From JBLIOB01 sp047639575 (lineage in GTDB: Bacteria > Bacteroidota > Bacteroidia > Flavobacteriales_D > Parvicellaceae), in contig JBLIOB010000009.1 in assembly GCA_047639575.1 (NCBI GenBank), positions 1 to 36,813 of the forward strand: DNA of 36,813 bases. The letters are read 5' to 3'. The translations under genes were made by a program, and so were the position numbers. Under the pieces are notes generated by a model. That model worked only from the letters and a program-made list of their open reading frames with translations, had not been told where the DNA came from and did no database searches. Every line of letters begins with the position of its first letter. Position 1 is the stretch's first letter. Positions 23,654-32,573 of this stretch are shown here, one piece after another.

Positions 23654-25315
23654 ATGGTTCTCAATTACATATGGATCGCGTTTTTTTTAATTGCATTTAT
23701 AGTTGCAGTATGTAGGCTTTGCTATAGTTTTTATTTAAAGGGAAATGCGGATGTGTTAGGTGCTACAACTGAAGAAATTGCAGCCCATCAAAATGTCTTT
23801 AGCGATATTGTAGGTTCAATCTTTGAGCGGGCAGAACTTGGGTTTGAATTATCCATAGGTTTGACCGGTATATTAGCATTGTGGTTAGGGATAATGAAAA
23901 TAGGCGAAAAAGGTGGCGCCATTAAAGCCCTCTCTTGGGCTGTAAGCCCTTTATTCAAAAGTATTTTCCCTAGTATTCCAAAAAATCATCCTGCAGGTGG
24001 ATCTATCGTTATGAACTTCTGTGCCAACATGCTTGGCTTAGACAATGCAGCCACTCCTTTAGGATTAAAAGCAATGGACCAGCTTCAGGAATTGAATCCA
24101 AAAAAAGATACGGCATCGAATGAGCAAATAATGTTCTTGGTTCTGAATACATCTGGTCTGACAATAATCCCAGTCAGTATTTTGGCTTTAAGAACATCCG
24201 CTGGATCGGCAGATCCGACCAGTATATTTCTTCCCATTTTAATCGCAACTTTTTGTAGCACACTTGCTGGACTAATAACGGTCTCCATCATTCAAAAGAT
24301 CAACCTGTTTAAAGGAGTTATTATCGCTTATATCGGAGGCGGTACTTTACTGATGGCTGGAATGATTTTCTATCTATCAAGCCTAACACCTGAAGGATTA
24401 GCTATTTTCTCTCAGATCGCGTCAGGCGGATTGATTTTTACTATAATCATTGGATTTTTAGCTCTTGCCATCATTAAAAAAGTTAACGTTTACGAAGCCT
24501 TCATTGAAGGTGCAAAGGACGGATTTAACGTTGCAATAAAGATCGTCCCATATCTTATAGCAATGCTAGTGGGAATAGCTGCATTTACAGCATCAGGAGC
24601 TATGGGATGGTTGACAGAAGGTTTATCGTGGGTAATTGCATTCTTTGGTTTTGACACAGCATTTGTCGAATCTTTACCAACGGCAATCATGAAACCGTTA
24701 AGTGGCGGTGGAGCAAGAGGAATGATGGTTGAATCTTGGGGCCCCGAAGCAGTTAATGTAGATAGTTTCACAGGAAAACTCACCTCGGTACTTCAAGGAT
24801 CTACAGAAACGACATTTTACGTATTGGCGGTTTATTTTGGATCGGTTGGGATAAAGAAAACCAGATACGCTGTGAAGGCAGGTCTTATGGCTGACTTTGT
24901 TGGAATTGTTGCTGCCATCATTATCGGCTATATGTTTTTTGGTCATGAAATTGAAGAAACGACCGCATTTACTTCCGAAGAGATGGCAATTGAAATCCAT
25001 ACTGAAATAACCAATGCCGAGTTCACAGACTATGTCGGGATCCCTTTATTTGACAACACGGGCGGCTCTTATGACTTCGGTGATTATTTACTTCAAAGAG
25101 AAAAACAGGAAGGCCACTTCAAATCAGACACAATTATATTATCGGAAGGGGCTTATTCGATGAACTGCGAGTATCAAGATTCTCGTGTCTTTTATAAAGA
25201 TGGTGTAAATGAAAAATATCTATTTACGATTAAGAAGGGAGAATTAGTCTCTGTAAAGTATGAAGGCAACATTAAGCTAGAGGAGGAAATCGTAAAACTT
25301 AGGCAAAACAACTAA
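23654..25315 (+). CDS. SpmA-SpmB-like fused nucleoside-recognition (Gate) membrane protein
   Basis: This encodes 553 residues. The frame begins at a TTG (23639), but the ATG at 23654 is preferred (MVLNYIWIAFFLIAFIVAV). There are two Gate halves. The SpmA-like half (about 1-230) has GGSIVMNFCANMLGLDNAAT and PLGLKAMDQLQ. The SpmB-like half (about 240-430) ends with LQGSTETTFYVLAVYFGSVG and KKTRYAVKAGLMADF. There are about ten membrane helices. In spore formers SpmA and SpmB act in spore-core dehydration; in Bacteroidota the fused form is of unknown role and probably a transporter. A C-terminal soluble tail of about 120 residues (from HEIEETTAF) is not part of either half. Confidence 0.8.
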   Translation: MVLNYIWIAFFLIAFIVAVCRLCYSFYLKGNADVLGATTEEIAAHQNVFSDIVGSIFERAELGFELSIGLTGILALWLGIMKIGEKGGAIKALSWAVSPLFKSIFPSIPKNHPAGGSIVMNFCANMLGLDNAATPLGLKAMDQLQELNPKKDTASNEQIMFLVLNTSGLTIIPVSILALRTSAGSADPTSIFLPILIATFCSTLAGLITVSIIQKINLFKGVIIAYIGGGTLLMAGMIFYLSSLTPEGLAIFSQIASGGLIFTIIIGFLALAIIKKVNVYEAFIEGAKDGFNVAIKIVPYLIAMLVGIAAFTASGAMGWLTEGLSWVIAFFGFDTAFVESLPTAIMKPLSGGGARGMMVESWGPEAVNVDSFTGKLTSVLQGSTETTFYVLAVYFGSVGIKKTRYAVKAGLMADFVGIVAAIIIGYMFFGHEIEETTAFTSEEMAIEIHTEITNAEFTDYVGIPLFDNTGGSYDFGDYLLQREKQEGHFKSDTIILSEGAYSMNCEYQDSRVFYKDGVNEKYLFTIKKGELVSVKYEGNIKLEEEIVKLRQNN

Positions 25316-25320
25316 ATTTG
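25313..25320 (+). promoter_or_regulatory. -7 box of a Bacteroidota promoter
   Basis: TAAATTTG matches the -7 consensus TAnnTTTG exactly, and lies 29 nt before the ATG at 25349. No clear -33 TTTG is seen about 20 nt upstream. The box overlaps the stop codon of the preceding gene. Confidence 0.45.
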
Positions 25321-25348
25321 CCTTCACATTATAAATAAAACCTAAAAT

Positions 25349-26689
25349 ATGAAACATTTTTACTTAGCGATTATGCTATTTATTCCATTTACTTGGAGCG
25401 CCCAAGTTGGACTTGTAAATAACGGAGACTTTGAATCTTGGACAACAATTAATCTATCTAAAAACTTAAATGATTTTGACATTTCAAATCAGGAAAGCCC
25501 AGGAGTAATTACTTGTACTCAAAGTACAGATGCTGCGCATTTAACTTACAGCGTACTTCTAGAAACAAAAGAATTCGCTGGAGATACTGTTCTCGGTTGG
25601 ATCGCAAATGGTAACCTTGATGCTCTGTCAGGTGGACAGCCTCACACTGCGAATATCGACTCGGTAACAGTACGTGTGAAGTACGACATTATGCCAGGAG
25701 ATTCAGCAACGATGATTCTAGTGCAAACAGGAGGAATACCAACATTTAACATATGGAACTTCACAGGAACTCAAGCTACATGGACTACAGTTAACCTTCC
25801 TGTAACTAGCGCCTTGCATGATTCTATTATTTTTGCAGCAGCAAGTGGTAATGCATTTGCAGATTTCTCAATTGATGGAAGTTGGCTTCAAATTGACTGG
25901 GTTGAACTAGTTAACGATGCCGGTGCAAATGAAGATATGCCAAACAATAGTTTTGAAAACTGGACAGATGTTGATTTTGAAGACCCTAACGGTTGGGTTT
26001 CTTTTAATGCTGTTGCCGCTACGTTAGGATTTATTCCAACTCCAAAAACTACTAATTCTTTCACGGGAGCTTTTGCGGCAGAAATGCAAATATCTACTTT
26101 CGCAGGTGACACTGTGAATCCAGTTTTAACAAATGGACAAATGGATGTGAATTATGAGGTAATTGGTGGTGTACCATATACATCAATGCCAACGAACTTT
26201 GAGGGAGCTTACCAGTGGAATCCAATTAATTCTATTGATAGCGCTTTTATCTTTATAGAATTTAGAAATAGTGGATCTACTATTGGAGGTAACATATTAG
26301 CTCTTGGATTATCTGATGCTACAACTGGTTCTTACCAAACTTTCAGCATCAATACAAACTTACCAAGTGCGCCAGACACAATGACCATTATCGTGTACGC
26401 GGAAGGTACTCCTGGCATAAACTTATTAATTGACGCGCTTCAACTCACTGGAAACGGTGTGGAGGTTGATGAAGTTGAAACTGTTGTTTATCAAGTTTAC
26501 CCTAACCCTGCACAGGACGTAATCAACGTAAAAGGAGCTGATTCAAACACGCTAATTGAATTGTTTAGCCTAGACGGAAAATTAGTTGCTCAGAATCAAG
26601 GAAACTCAATTCAGGTACAAAACCTAGCAACTGGAGTTTATAGCATGAGAATCAATAAAGGTTCAATGCATAAGGTGATGGTGAAGTAA
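25349..26689 (+). CDS. Secreted protein with two jelly-roll-like domains and a T9SS type A sorting domain
   Basis: This encodes 446 residues with a signal peptide (KHFYLAIMLFIPFTWSAQ). Two similar domains of about 170 residues follow. The first starts NNGDFESWTTINL and the second PNNSFENWTDVDF at about 199; both end in an IDxxxL strand (SIDGSWLQIDWVELVND, NLLIDALQLTGN). This layout resembles PCMD/carbohydrate-binding domains of Bacteroidota. The C-terminal 70 residues form a T9SS type A sorting domain: VYQVYPNPAQDVINVKG, then LIELFSLDGKLVA, then LATGVYSMRI and KVMVK. It is secreted and anchored or released at the surface; the ligand is unknown. A good terminator follows at 26711. Confidence 0.85.
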   Translation: MKHFYLAIMLFIPFTWSAQVGLVNNGDFESWTTINLSKNLNDFDISNQESPGVITCTQSTDAAHLTYSVLLETKEFAGDTVLGWIANGNLDALSGGQPHTANIDSVTVRVKYDIMPGDSATMILVQTGGIPTFNIWNFTGTQATWTTVNLPVTSALHDSIIFAAASGNAFADFSIDGSWLQIDWVELVNDAGANEDMPNNSFENWTDVDFEDPNGWVSFNAVAATLGFIPTPKTTNSFTGAFAAEMQISTFAGDTVNPVLTNGQMDVNYEVIGGVPYTSMPTNFEGAYQWNPINSIDSAFIFIEFRNSGSTIGGNILALGLSDATTGSYQTFSINTNLPSAPDTMTIIVYAEGTPGINLLIDALQLTGNGVEVDEVETVVYQVYPNPAQDVINVKGADSNTLIELFSLDGKLVAQNQGNSIQVQNLATGVYSMRINKGSMHKVMVK

Positions 26690-26710
26690 CCACAGCGCGA
26701 ATAATATTCT

Positions 26711-26742
26711 AAGCCGTTCCATTAATTTGGGACGGCTTTTTT
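26711..26742 (+). terminator. Intrinsic terminator
   Basis: AAGCCGTTCC (26711-26720) pairs with GGGACGGCTT (26729-26738), with one G-T pair and an 8-nt loop, followed by a T-run to 26742. It ends the T9SS gene and may also work for the convergent lipoprotein gene. Confidence 0.8.
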
Positions 26743-26860
26743 GTTGCCCTCCTACTCGTGATCAAAAGCAACGAATCACTAAAAGCTGAAATAAATAGAA
26801 ATTACTAGCACTTATCTTCCCTAAGGCGATCCTTCTGTAATAACCCCGAAAGACTTATGA

Positions 26861-27946
26861 TTAAGGACAATAAAAAGACTCTGTTGTGTATGCTAAAGAA
26901 TCGCTACAGAATAACAAACCATTAGTATATTGACCTAACGACAATTCCTCCATAGAGTTTGTCTTAAACCTCAATGTGTCCGGACCCGGTCGTACTAGGC
27001 TAATTGTAGATCGTGCTGAGAAGATCCCTATACCGTTCGACACATTGGTGTACGTTGGTCTTTCTGTTACAATTCCTGATACAGGTTGATTTACATTGAT
27101 GTACGTATTTAACTCATCGGCTGCAGCTGTAACGATGAACTCAATATGCTCTGTTACTCTTTTCGCAACATCAGAAACATCTGCCAAATCTGGATGAGTT
27201 CCAATAAACTGGAAAAATGATTCCCCATTAATTGTCCTAGTTTGTAAGATATTTCCCGTTGTTTCAGTAGTTGTTACTTCACCTTGATAATAATCTAAGT
27301 ATTTTTCACTAGGCGTTCCGGCCATATCATACTCCGTATAGTGAAGTCGCATAGTAAGATCATAACGTCTTCCTTCATCACCCGTTCTCCATTCAACAGA
27401 TAGATTTTGATAACTTGTGCTCGTAATTGAGGTTCCACTTTCAAATTGAACTCCTGAATACAATAGAATGTTAAATAATGCATTGAATTTAAATTCTGGA
27501 CCAATCAATTTTGTAGTCGCTTCCAAATCTGGTTTTTCATCATCAAATGATGCTGTGATTTTATAAGAAGCAGTTGCATCTAAACCACCTGATGGAACGA
27601 AATAATATACTTTTTGAGAATCCGTATAAAATAATCCAGAACCTGAAGCTACAGGAACATAAGTTTCACTCAACATCCAAGATCTACTTAAACCACCTAT
27701 TTCTTCTACTGAGATTAGTGCATTTGAATACTCCGTGCAATCATTTATTGCAGCATATTCGAAATTATTCCCATCACCTAAAAATGACTTATTCAATTTT
27801 ATCCATTGAGTATCTGCTGTTTGATCTAAAATTCCATAAAGTACAGGAGTTTCTTGAGGAATATTCAATTCGAATTCAGTTGAACAGGTAATAAAAACAG
27901 TAACCAAGCCCATGAAACCAAATAATAAAGCCAATCTTTTTCTCAT
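26861..27946 (-). CDS. Putative lipoprotein, DUF4249-like
   Basis: This encodes 361 residues. The N-terminal hydrophobic stretch ends in VFITCSTEFEL, a relaxed lipobox with a Cys near residue 21, so it is probably a periplasmic or outer-membrane lipoprotein. ETPVLYGILDQTADTQWIKL, then NKSFLGDGN and YAAINDCTEY match a conserved Bacteroidota lipoprotein family that I associate, without certainty, with DUF4249. The rest is beta-rich and unrecognised. It is monocistronic and convergent with the T9SS gene. A TAnnTTTG box lies just upstream at 27975-27968. Function is unknown. Confidence 0.75.
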   Translation of the reverse strand: MRKRLALLFGFMGLVTVFITCSTEFELNIPQETPVLYGILDQTADTQWIKLNKSFLGDGNNFEYAAINDCTEYSNALISVEEIGGLSRSWMLSETYVPVASGSGLFYTDSQKVYYFVPSGGLDATASYKITASFDDEKPDLEATTKLIGPEFKFNALFNILLYSGVQFESGTSITSTSYQNLSVEWRTGDEGRRYDLTMRLHYTEYDMAGTPSEKYLDYYQGEVTTTETTGNILQTRTINGESFFQFIGTHPDLADVSDVAKRVTEHIEFIVTAAADELNTYINVNQPVSGIVTERPTYTNVSNGIGIFSARSTISLVRPGPDTLRFKTNSMEELSLGQYTNGLLFCSDSLAYTTESFYCP

Positions 27947-27967
27947 AATTGCAATCGTAATTCAAAG

Positions 27968-27975
27968 CAAATGTA
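27968..27975 (-). promoter_or_regulatory. -7 box for the lipoprotein gene
   Basis: On the minus strand TACATTTG (27975-27968) matches TAnnTTTG, 22 nt before the start codon at 27946. A convincing -33 element is not seen. Confidence 0.45.
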
Positions 27976-28066
27976 ATCAACATGAACTAAACTTATAGGT
28001 AGAGTTTATAAAAGGTAGTATTCCTTACATTAAAGGTCGATAAACTAAACGCTAGGATTAAGGCAT

Positions 28067-28074
28067 TAAATTTG
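28067..28074 (+). promoter_or_regulatory. -7 box upstream of the LRR gene
   Basis: TAAATTTG matches TAnnTTTG and lies about 80 nt before the ATG at 28153, leaving a 5' leader. No clear -33 TTTG is seen at the expected distance. Confidence 0.4.
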
Positions 28075-28152
28075 CCCAATGATTAATGAAATTGCGGAAT
28101 TCCCGCTCTAAATGCTATAATTGTAACTTTAATTCGAATATTTATTATTGAG

Positions 28153-30279
28153 ATGCAAATAAACTGGTCTTTGTTCTATAGAGTTTTATTTCTGGTATTA
28201 ATTGGGATTCCTCAACTATGGAACGTTGTTGAGGCTCAATCCGCTGCCATTCAAAAATCAATGTTCATTGATTGTTCTAGCAACAAATCAATGAAGCAGT
28301 TAAAAAACGAAGAAGAATTAGCAGAGATCACAATTCTACACGCTAACAACCTTACTAAAGCAGCAGATTTTAAGGAGATTATCAAGAAAATTTACGACTT
28401 CAGTAACCTGAATACACTGATCATCTCTAATTCTACCTTAAAAAATTGGCCCAATGAAATTGCCGACATGACATTCTTGGAAGAGCTAATTGTCATCGAT
28501 TGTGAAGAGCTAAACTTAAAAACCACTTTCAAACAAATGCAAGAATTGCCCATTCTTAGCAAACTTAGACTTACCCGAAACAATATCGAATACTTGCCTA
28601 AAGAGATTGGCCTTCTTAAACACCTGGAGGATATAAGCATCAGTAAAAACAGGAATTTAGATGTTAACGATGCAATCGATAAACTTCAATCATTAAATAA
28701 CTTAAAATCTCTAGGTCTTCCCGTTAATCAGATTATTGAGATTCCTAGCAATATTGGAAAACTAAAGTACTTAGAGGAGTTAGACATTCGAGACAATAAC
28801 TTAACTGATCTTCCTGAGGAAATTGGTAATCTATACGATTTGGAAACCTTAAACATCGAGAAGAACATACTGGTTAATCCAACGGGAACGCTGAAAAAAT
28901 TATCGGGAATTAACCTTAAATACCTTTCGGTTGATGCAGATTTAACGGAAGACGAATTAAATCAAATACGTCAAGTATTTCCTGAAGCAGTAGTAGAAGA
29001 AATACTAGAAGACGAGTTAGAAGGCTTTGACTCTAATATCTCTGAAAAAGACATATTAGACGAGCAAATAACCGATACTATACCAGATCCAGGCACCACA
29101 TTTAGAACGGCCGGTTCTTCTGTAAAACTTCATTCACTAGGTTATTTACAATATGCTGACTTCTTTGATAAAAGAGTATACGAAGAAGGATTCGACACCA
29201 CTTCATTTGATGCTAGATTTATTAGTAAAAAATATCATTTCACCAACCCAATTGACACAAATAATCAATTTAATAACTCCTGCGATCTATACCTCCAGTT
29301 CACCAAGAAAAACAAAAAGAAAGATGAGATTCATTTCATCATTGGCACCTATAAATATGGTCCAATGGGAGATTTCCCAGAAATGGATGCTTTCCGAGGA
29401 ATGTATTGGGTTCTTGACCAGTCTGACTTCACAACAAAAGAGTTTAACAAGCAATTTGTGGGTAAAAAATTATTTAACCCCACTACGGTTCGATTCAATG
29501 ATTTAAGGATAAGTTATGTTCCGCATAAAAAGTTCTTCTCCATTCAGATTAAAGGAGTGGATACTACCTATATTATTGTAGCACATCCCAGAGCGTTTAA
29601 CGGGTCTAGAGAAAGCGACTTAAAAACTTACGAAAAGAGATCTTCCAAGTACATTAAAGAACTGGATCGGAGAAGGTTAAAGTTTCACAAACAAATGTAT
29701 CGAGATGAGAACCAATTCAAGCGTTCAATTATTAAATCTAAAATAAGAGCTTGGACTGGTTTCAGAAGAATGTACCTGTCTTCACCAGAACAGCAAATGC
29801 CAAAAGCGCAATGGTTATCCTATTATTCAGACGTACTTGCAGATGAGGACGAAGCGATTAGAAATTCAAACGTTTATGATAAATACATGAACAGATGGAT
29901 GCATTTGCATCAATATCGAAATCAATCTGACTATGTCTCAAAAACGAAAGACTCCTCAACTAGAATGGGACTCTTCACATTTAGAGATCAAGACGGAAAG
30001 AACTTAATAGTGACGAAACTTTTAATAATAGATAAAACCGAAAAAGAATATTCCTATTACAAAGGATCAAATGGACTAAAAGAATTGATTCTGTATTTAA
30101 AAACACAAAATAAATACTCTGTAGTGGCCTTCATGTTGAATGGAGACGTTGGGGTATTAGACAAAATTGATTTTACTGATATCGCATTTTCAGCTAATAA
30201 GGTAAACAATATAAAGCTGCAACGCACTGACAAAGAACTGGCTACAATGGGCATGATCCTCAGCAAATGTGGACTTTAA
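28153..30279 (+). CDS. Exported leucine-rich-repeat protein with unknown C-terminal domain
   Basis: This encodes 708 residues. The signal peptide (about 1-29) ends IPQLWNVVEAQ. Residues about 85-275 hold leucine-rich repeats (LEELIVIDCEELNL, LSKLRLTRNNIEYLPKEIG, LEELDIRDNNLTDLPEEIG), about seven units. An acidic linker (about 280-320) leads to a C-terminal domain of about 390 residues, rich in Lys, Tyr and Phe, that I do not recognise. It has no transmembrane segment or T9SS domain, so it is probably periplasmic. It lies 87 nt upstream of the second ECF sigma gene in the same orientation, and a small hairpin (GTTGG/CCAAC at 30332-30346) lies between. It may be part of the same regulated unit. 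Confidence 0.8.
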   Translation: MQINWSLFYRVLFLVLIGIPQLWNVVEAQSAAIQKSMFIDCSSNKSMKQLKNEEELAEITILHANNLTKAADFKEIIKKIYDFSNLNTLIISNSTLKNWPNEIADMTFLEELIVIDCEELNLKTTFKQMQELPILSKLRLTRNNIEYLPKEIGLLKHLEDISISKNRNLDVNDAIDKLQSLNNLKSLGLPVNQIIEIPSNIGKLKYLEELDIRDNNLTDLPEEIGNLYDLETLNIEKNILVNPTGTLKKLSGINLKYLSVDADLTEDELNQIRQVFPEAVVEEILEDELEGFDSNISEKDILDEQITDTIPDPGTTFRTAGSSVKLHSLGYLQYADFFDKRVYEEGFDTTSFDARFISKKYHFTNPIDTNNQFNNSCDLYLQFTKKNKKKDEIHFIIGTYKYGPMGDFPEMDAFRGMYWVLDQSDFTTKEFNKQFVGKKLFNPTTVRFNDLRISYVPHKKFFSIQIKGVDTTYIIVAHPRAFNGSRESDLKTYEKRSSKYIKELDRRRLKFHKQMYRDENQFKRSIIKSKIRAWTGFRRMYLSSPEQQMPKAQWLSYYSDVLADEDEAIRNSNVYDKYMNRWMHLHQYRNQSDYVSKTKDSSTRMGLFTFRDQDGKNLIVTKLLIIDKTEKEYSYYKGSNGLKELILYLKTQNKYSVVAFMLNGDVGVLDKIDFTDIAFSANKVNNIKLQRTDKELATMGMILSKCGL

Positions 30280-30366
30280 TGCGGTTTTGTAACCAATTAT
30301 GCAGCATGTATTATTGAATCACAACAACTACGTTGGTAACGCCAACAAAACAACAACTACAAATTA

Positions 30367-30960
30367 ATGAACGCAACAAACGCTCATTATCATCATACGA
30401 AGGATGCGATAGCTCAGGAAGAGCTACTAATACGCGCTGCTCAAAAAGATCCCAAGGCTTTCGCTCCATTGTATGATAAATACTATGTTCAGATCTTCAG
30501 ATTTATTCTGAAAAGACTTGGAAACGAGCAAGATGCGTCTGATGTTACTTCTCAAGTTTTCGTAAAGGCCATCACGAATATTAAGAAATATCAGTTCCGC
30601 GGAGTTCCTTTCACTAGCTGGCTACATATGGTTGCTAGAAACGAAATGAATCTTTCGTTCAGAAGTAAAAAGTATGATCGAACAGTGGATATTAAAACAG
30701 ATCATCTTCACAACATTGCTGATGAATTTGAAGAGGAAGGATCTGGGTTAGAAGATGAGCGATTACCAATGTTATTAGAAGGTATTTCTCAATTGTCATT
30801 AGATGAAATTGAATTGCTTGAAATGAGATATTTCGAAAAACGGCCCTTCAAGGAGGTTTCGGAAATATTAGAAATTACAGAATCCAATGCAAAAGTTAGA
30901 ATGCATCGGATTATTAAAAAATTAAAATCCTTAATGCTTGAACGCCATGGAGAAGATTAA
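30367..30960 (+). CDS. ECF-type RNA polymerase sigma factor (copy 2)
   Basis: This encodes 197 residues. Region 2 has LYDKYYVQIFRFI, DVTSQVFVKAITNI and YQFRGVPFTSWLH. Region 4 has LLEMRYFEKRPFKEVSEIL and TESNAKVRMHRIIKKL. It is a clear paralogue of the factor at 11164-11760, with shared long blocks in both regions and divergent N- and C-terminal ends. Region 4 differs at several exposed positions (Arg-Met-His for Arg-Ala-Tyr), so promoter preference may differ. It overlaps the following membrane-protein gene by 14 nt, a sign of coupled translation. No strong Shine-Dalgarno is seen, unlike copy 1. Confidence 0.9.
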   Translation: MNATNAHYHHTKDAIAQEELLIRAAQKDPKAFAPLYDKYYVQIFRFILKRLGNEQDASDVTSQVFVKAITNIKKYQFRGVPFTSWLHMVARNEMNLSFRSKKYDRTVDIKTDHLHNIADEFEEEGSGLEDERLPMLLEGISQLSLDEIELLEMRYFEKRPFKEVSEILEITESNAKVRMHRIIKKLKSLMLERHGED

Positions 30961-32464
30961 GTTAAATATAGATAAGCCTGATTTAAGTGATACAGACATT
31001 CTGAAGCACAAGAATTTTAGCAACGTTATGAAAGCAGTTGGCAAGCTCCAAGTGCCTTGGTATCAAACTGGCAAGTTTTGGGGTCTTGCAGGGGGAGGAA
31101 TTGCGGTGGCCTCGGTAGCCACAATTCTAATTGTAAACGCAACGAATCCAACTGCAGAAAATCTTACGGATCAAATCATTCCTGAAATATCTGCTCAAAT
31201 TGAAGAAGCTTCACCAGAATTGGTGCTTACTTCTGCCCCATTTCCATCTGAGGATGTAAGTTTTGAAGAATTCTCAATAGACCCAACCATTAACAATGAT
31301 GTTGTTACTGCAGATGGTTCTATTTTAGTTGTTCCAGCCAGTAGCATATTAAATAACGATGGTACGGCTGCTACAGAAAAAATGACGATTCGTTTCAGAG
31401 ATTTCTACACCCCTTATGAGATTTTTCTTGCCGGCATCCCAATGGACATTAAAGATCAAGGAGAAGATTCCTTTTTAGAGTCGGCTGGAATGTTTGAAAT
31501 ATTAGCTGGTGACGATTATAAGATCGATCCTAAAAAGCCTATACAAGTGTTGTTTAAAAGCACTTCAATTGATGGCACATATGATCAATATTCCTTAAAC
31601 GATCAAGGATGGAAAAATGATAATCCTTGCGTAAAAACGGAGGTTTCAGAAAATACATCTAGCGTTCAAATTCCTGAGGAAGTTACCAAGCTGACAAAAC
31701 CTGAACTCAAGAAAGCAGGAGACCATACCAGAATTGTTGGCGCAGATGCGCTGGCGTTATTCGGAGAGTTTAGTGGATATCAGCACCCAAGCTTTAAGTT
31801 TAATAAGAAAGATGCCCAATTGGCTGATAAGTATCTTATTCCCGACAGCACCAACATTGAAAGAGGCGTTGCTATAGGAACCTATGCTTTGACTATTTAC
31901 ACGAACGGAAATGCAAGGACGGCAATTACTACAATAGTGTTTGATGAAAAAGCGCATACAGAAGCAATGAAGATTTATTTGGCTGATCAGAAACGGATTG
32001 CCGAAAAGAATAAGAAAAATGAAAAAAACGTAATTCAAGAGCACTCTAATATGAGTTTCACCAGTTTAAGTGAACCATCACAATTAATCTTACGTAGCTC
32101 TGATGGTAACTTCCAGACTTTCACTCTTACCCGTTTTGGAACTTTTAATTGCGATAAAATCTTACAGAAAAGACCAAAAAAATTCTCTATTGAGTTCGCT
32201 TCAAAAGAAGAAAGAGCCAAAGTAAAAGAGGTGTACTCTTTCTTTCCTGGCTGGACCTCCGTTGAAACAAAGAGCCCGGATGAAGAGATTTTCATTATGC
32301 CAGACCCTAATTCAGTAATTGCATTTATTTGTGAAGGCGATAAAATCGTAATTGGAAAATTTAAAGATTTAAAATTGAATAAAAACACAATTAAATTTCC
32401 TCAAGATCAGGAACTTGAAAAGCTCCCAGGGCTTGCAGAATTATCTGCTCAACTCCGATCTTAA
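30947..32464 (+). CDS. Single-pass membrane protein, probable anti-sigma partner (copy 2)
   Basis: This encodes 505 residues. The frame begins at a TTG (30938), but the ATG at 30947, inside the sigma gene, is preferred (MEKIKLNIDKPDL). A cytoplasmic N-terminus of about 43 residues with HKNFSNVM is followed by WYQTGKFW and a transmembrane helix at about 45-64, then a large external part. IRFRDFYTPYEIFLAGIPM and FLESAGMFEI (about 150-190) match the copy 1 block REFHDQLDILFSGIPM..FESAGMLEI. Later segments are poorly conserved. Position, overlap and topology fit an anti-sigma factor of a type with no classical motif. This is inference from layout and from the paralogous pair. Confidence 0.75.
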   Translation: MEKIKLNIDKPDLSDTDILKHKNFSNVMKAVGKLQVPWYQTGKFWGLAGGGIAVASVATILIVNATNPTAENLTDQIIPEISAQIEEASPELVLTSAPFPSEDVSFEEFSIDPTINNDVVTADGSILVVPASSILNNDGTAATEKMTIRFRDFYTPYEIFLAGIPMDIKDQGEDSFLESAGMFEILAGDDYKIDPKKPIQVLFKSTSIDGTYDQYSLNDQGWKNDNPCVKTEVSENTSSVQIPEEVTKLTKPELKKAGDHTRIVGADALALFGEFSGYQHPSFKFNKKDAQLADKYLIPDSTNIERGVAIGTYALTIYTNGNARTAITTIVFDEKAHTEAMKIYLADQKRIAEKNKKNEKNVIQEHSNMSFTSLSEPSQLILRSSDGNFQTFTLTRFGTFNCDKILQKRPKKFSIEFASKEERAKVKEVYSFFPGWTSVETKSPDEEIFIMPDPNSVIAFICEGDKIVIGKFKDLKLNKNTIKFPQDQELEKLPGLAELSAQLRS

Positions 32465-32573
32465 ATCAACCATCAAATTACGCACTATCATTAAATCGTA
32501 ATACGTAATCCCCTTTTCGTAGCTTTACCGTCCAATTATTTCAACTCTTGTTGGTTGAACGAATATTAAGGAG

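Noticed and set aside
30279..30367. ECF-type autoregulated promoter (GTAAC-like) before the second sigma gene
   Set aside because: A GTAACC is present, but the spacing to a possible -10 is shorter than usual and the same motif is not clearly present before the first sigma gene.
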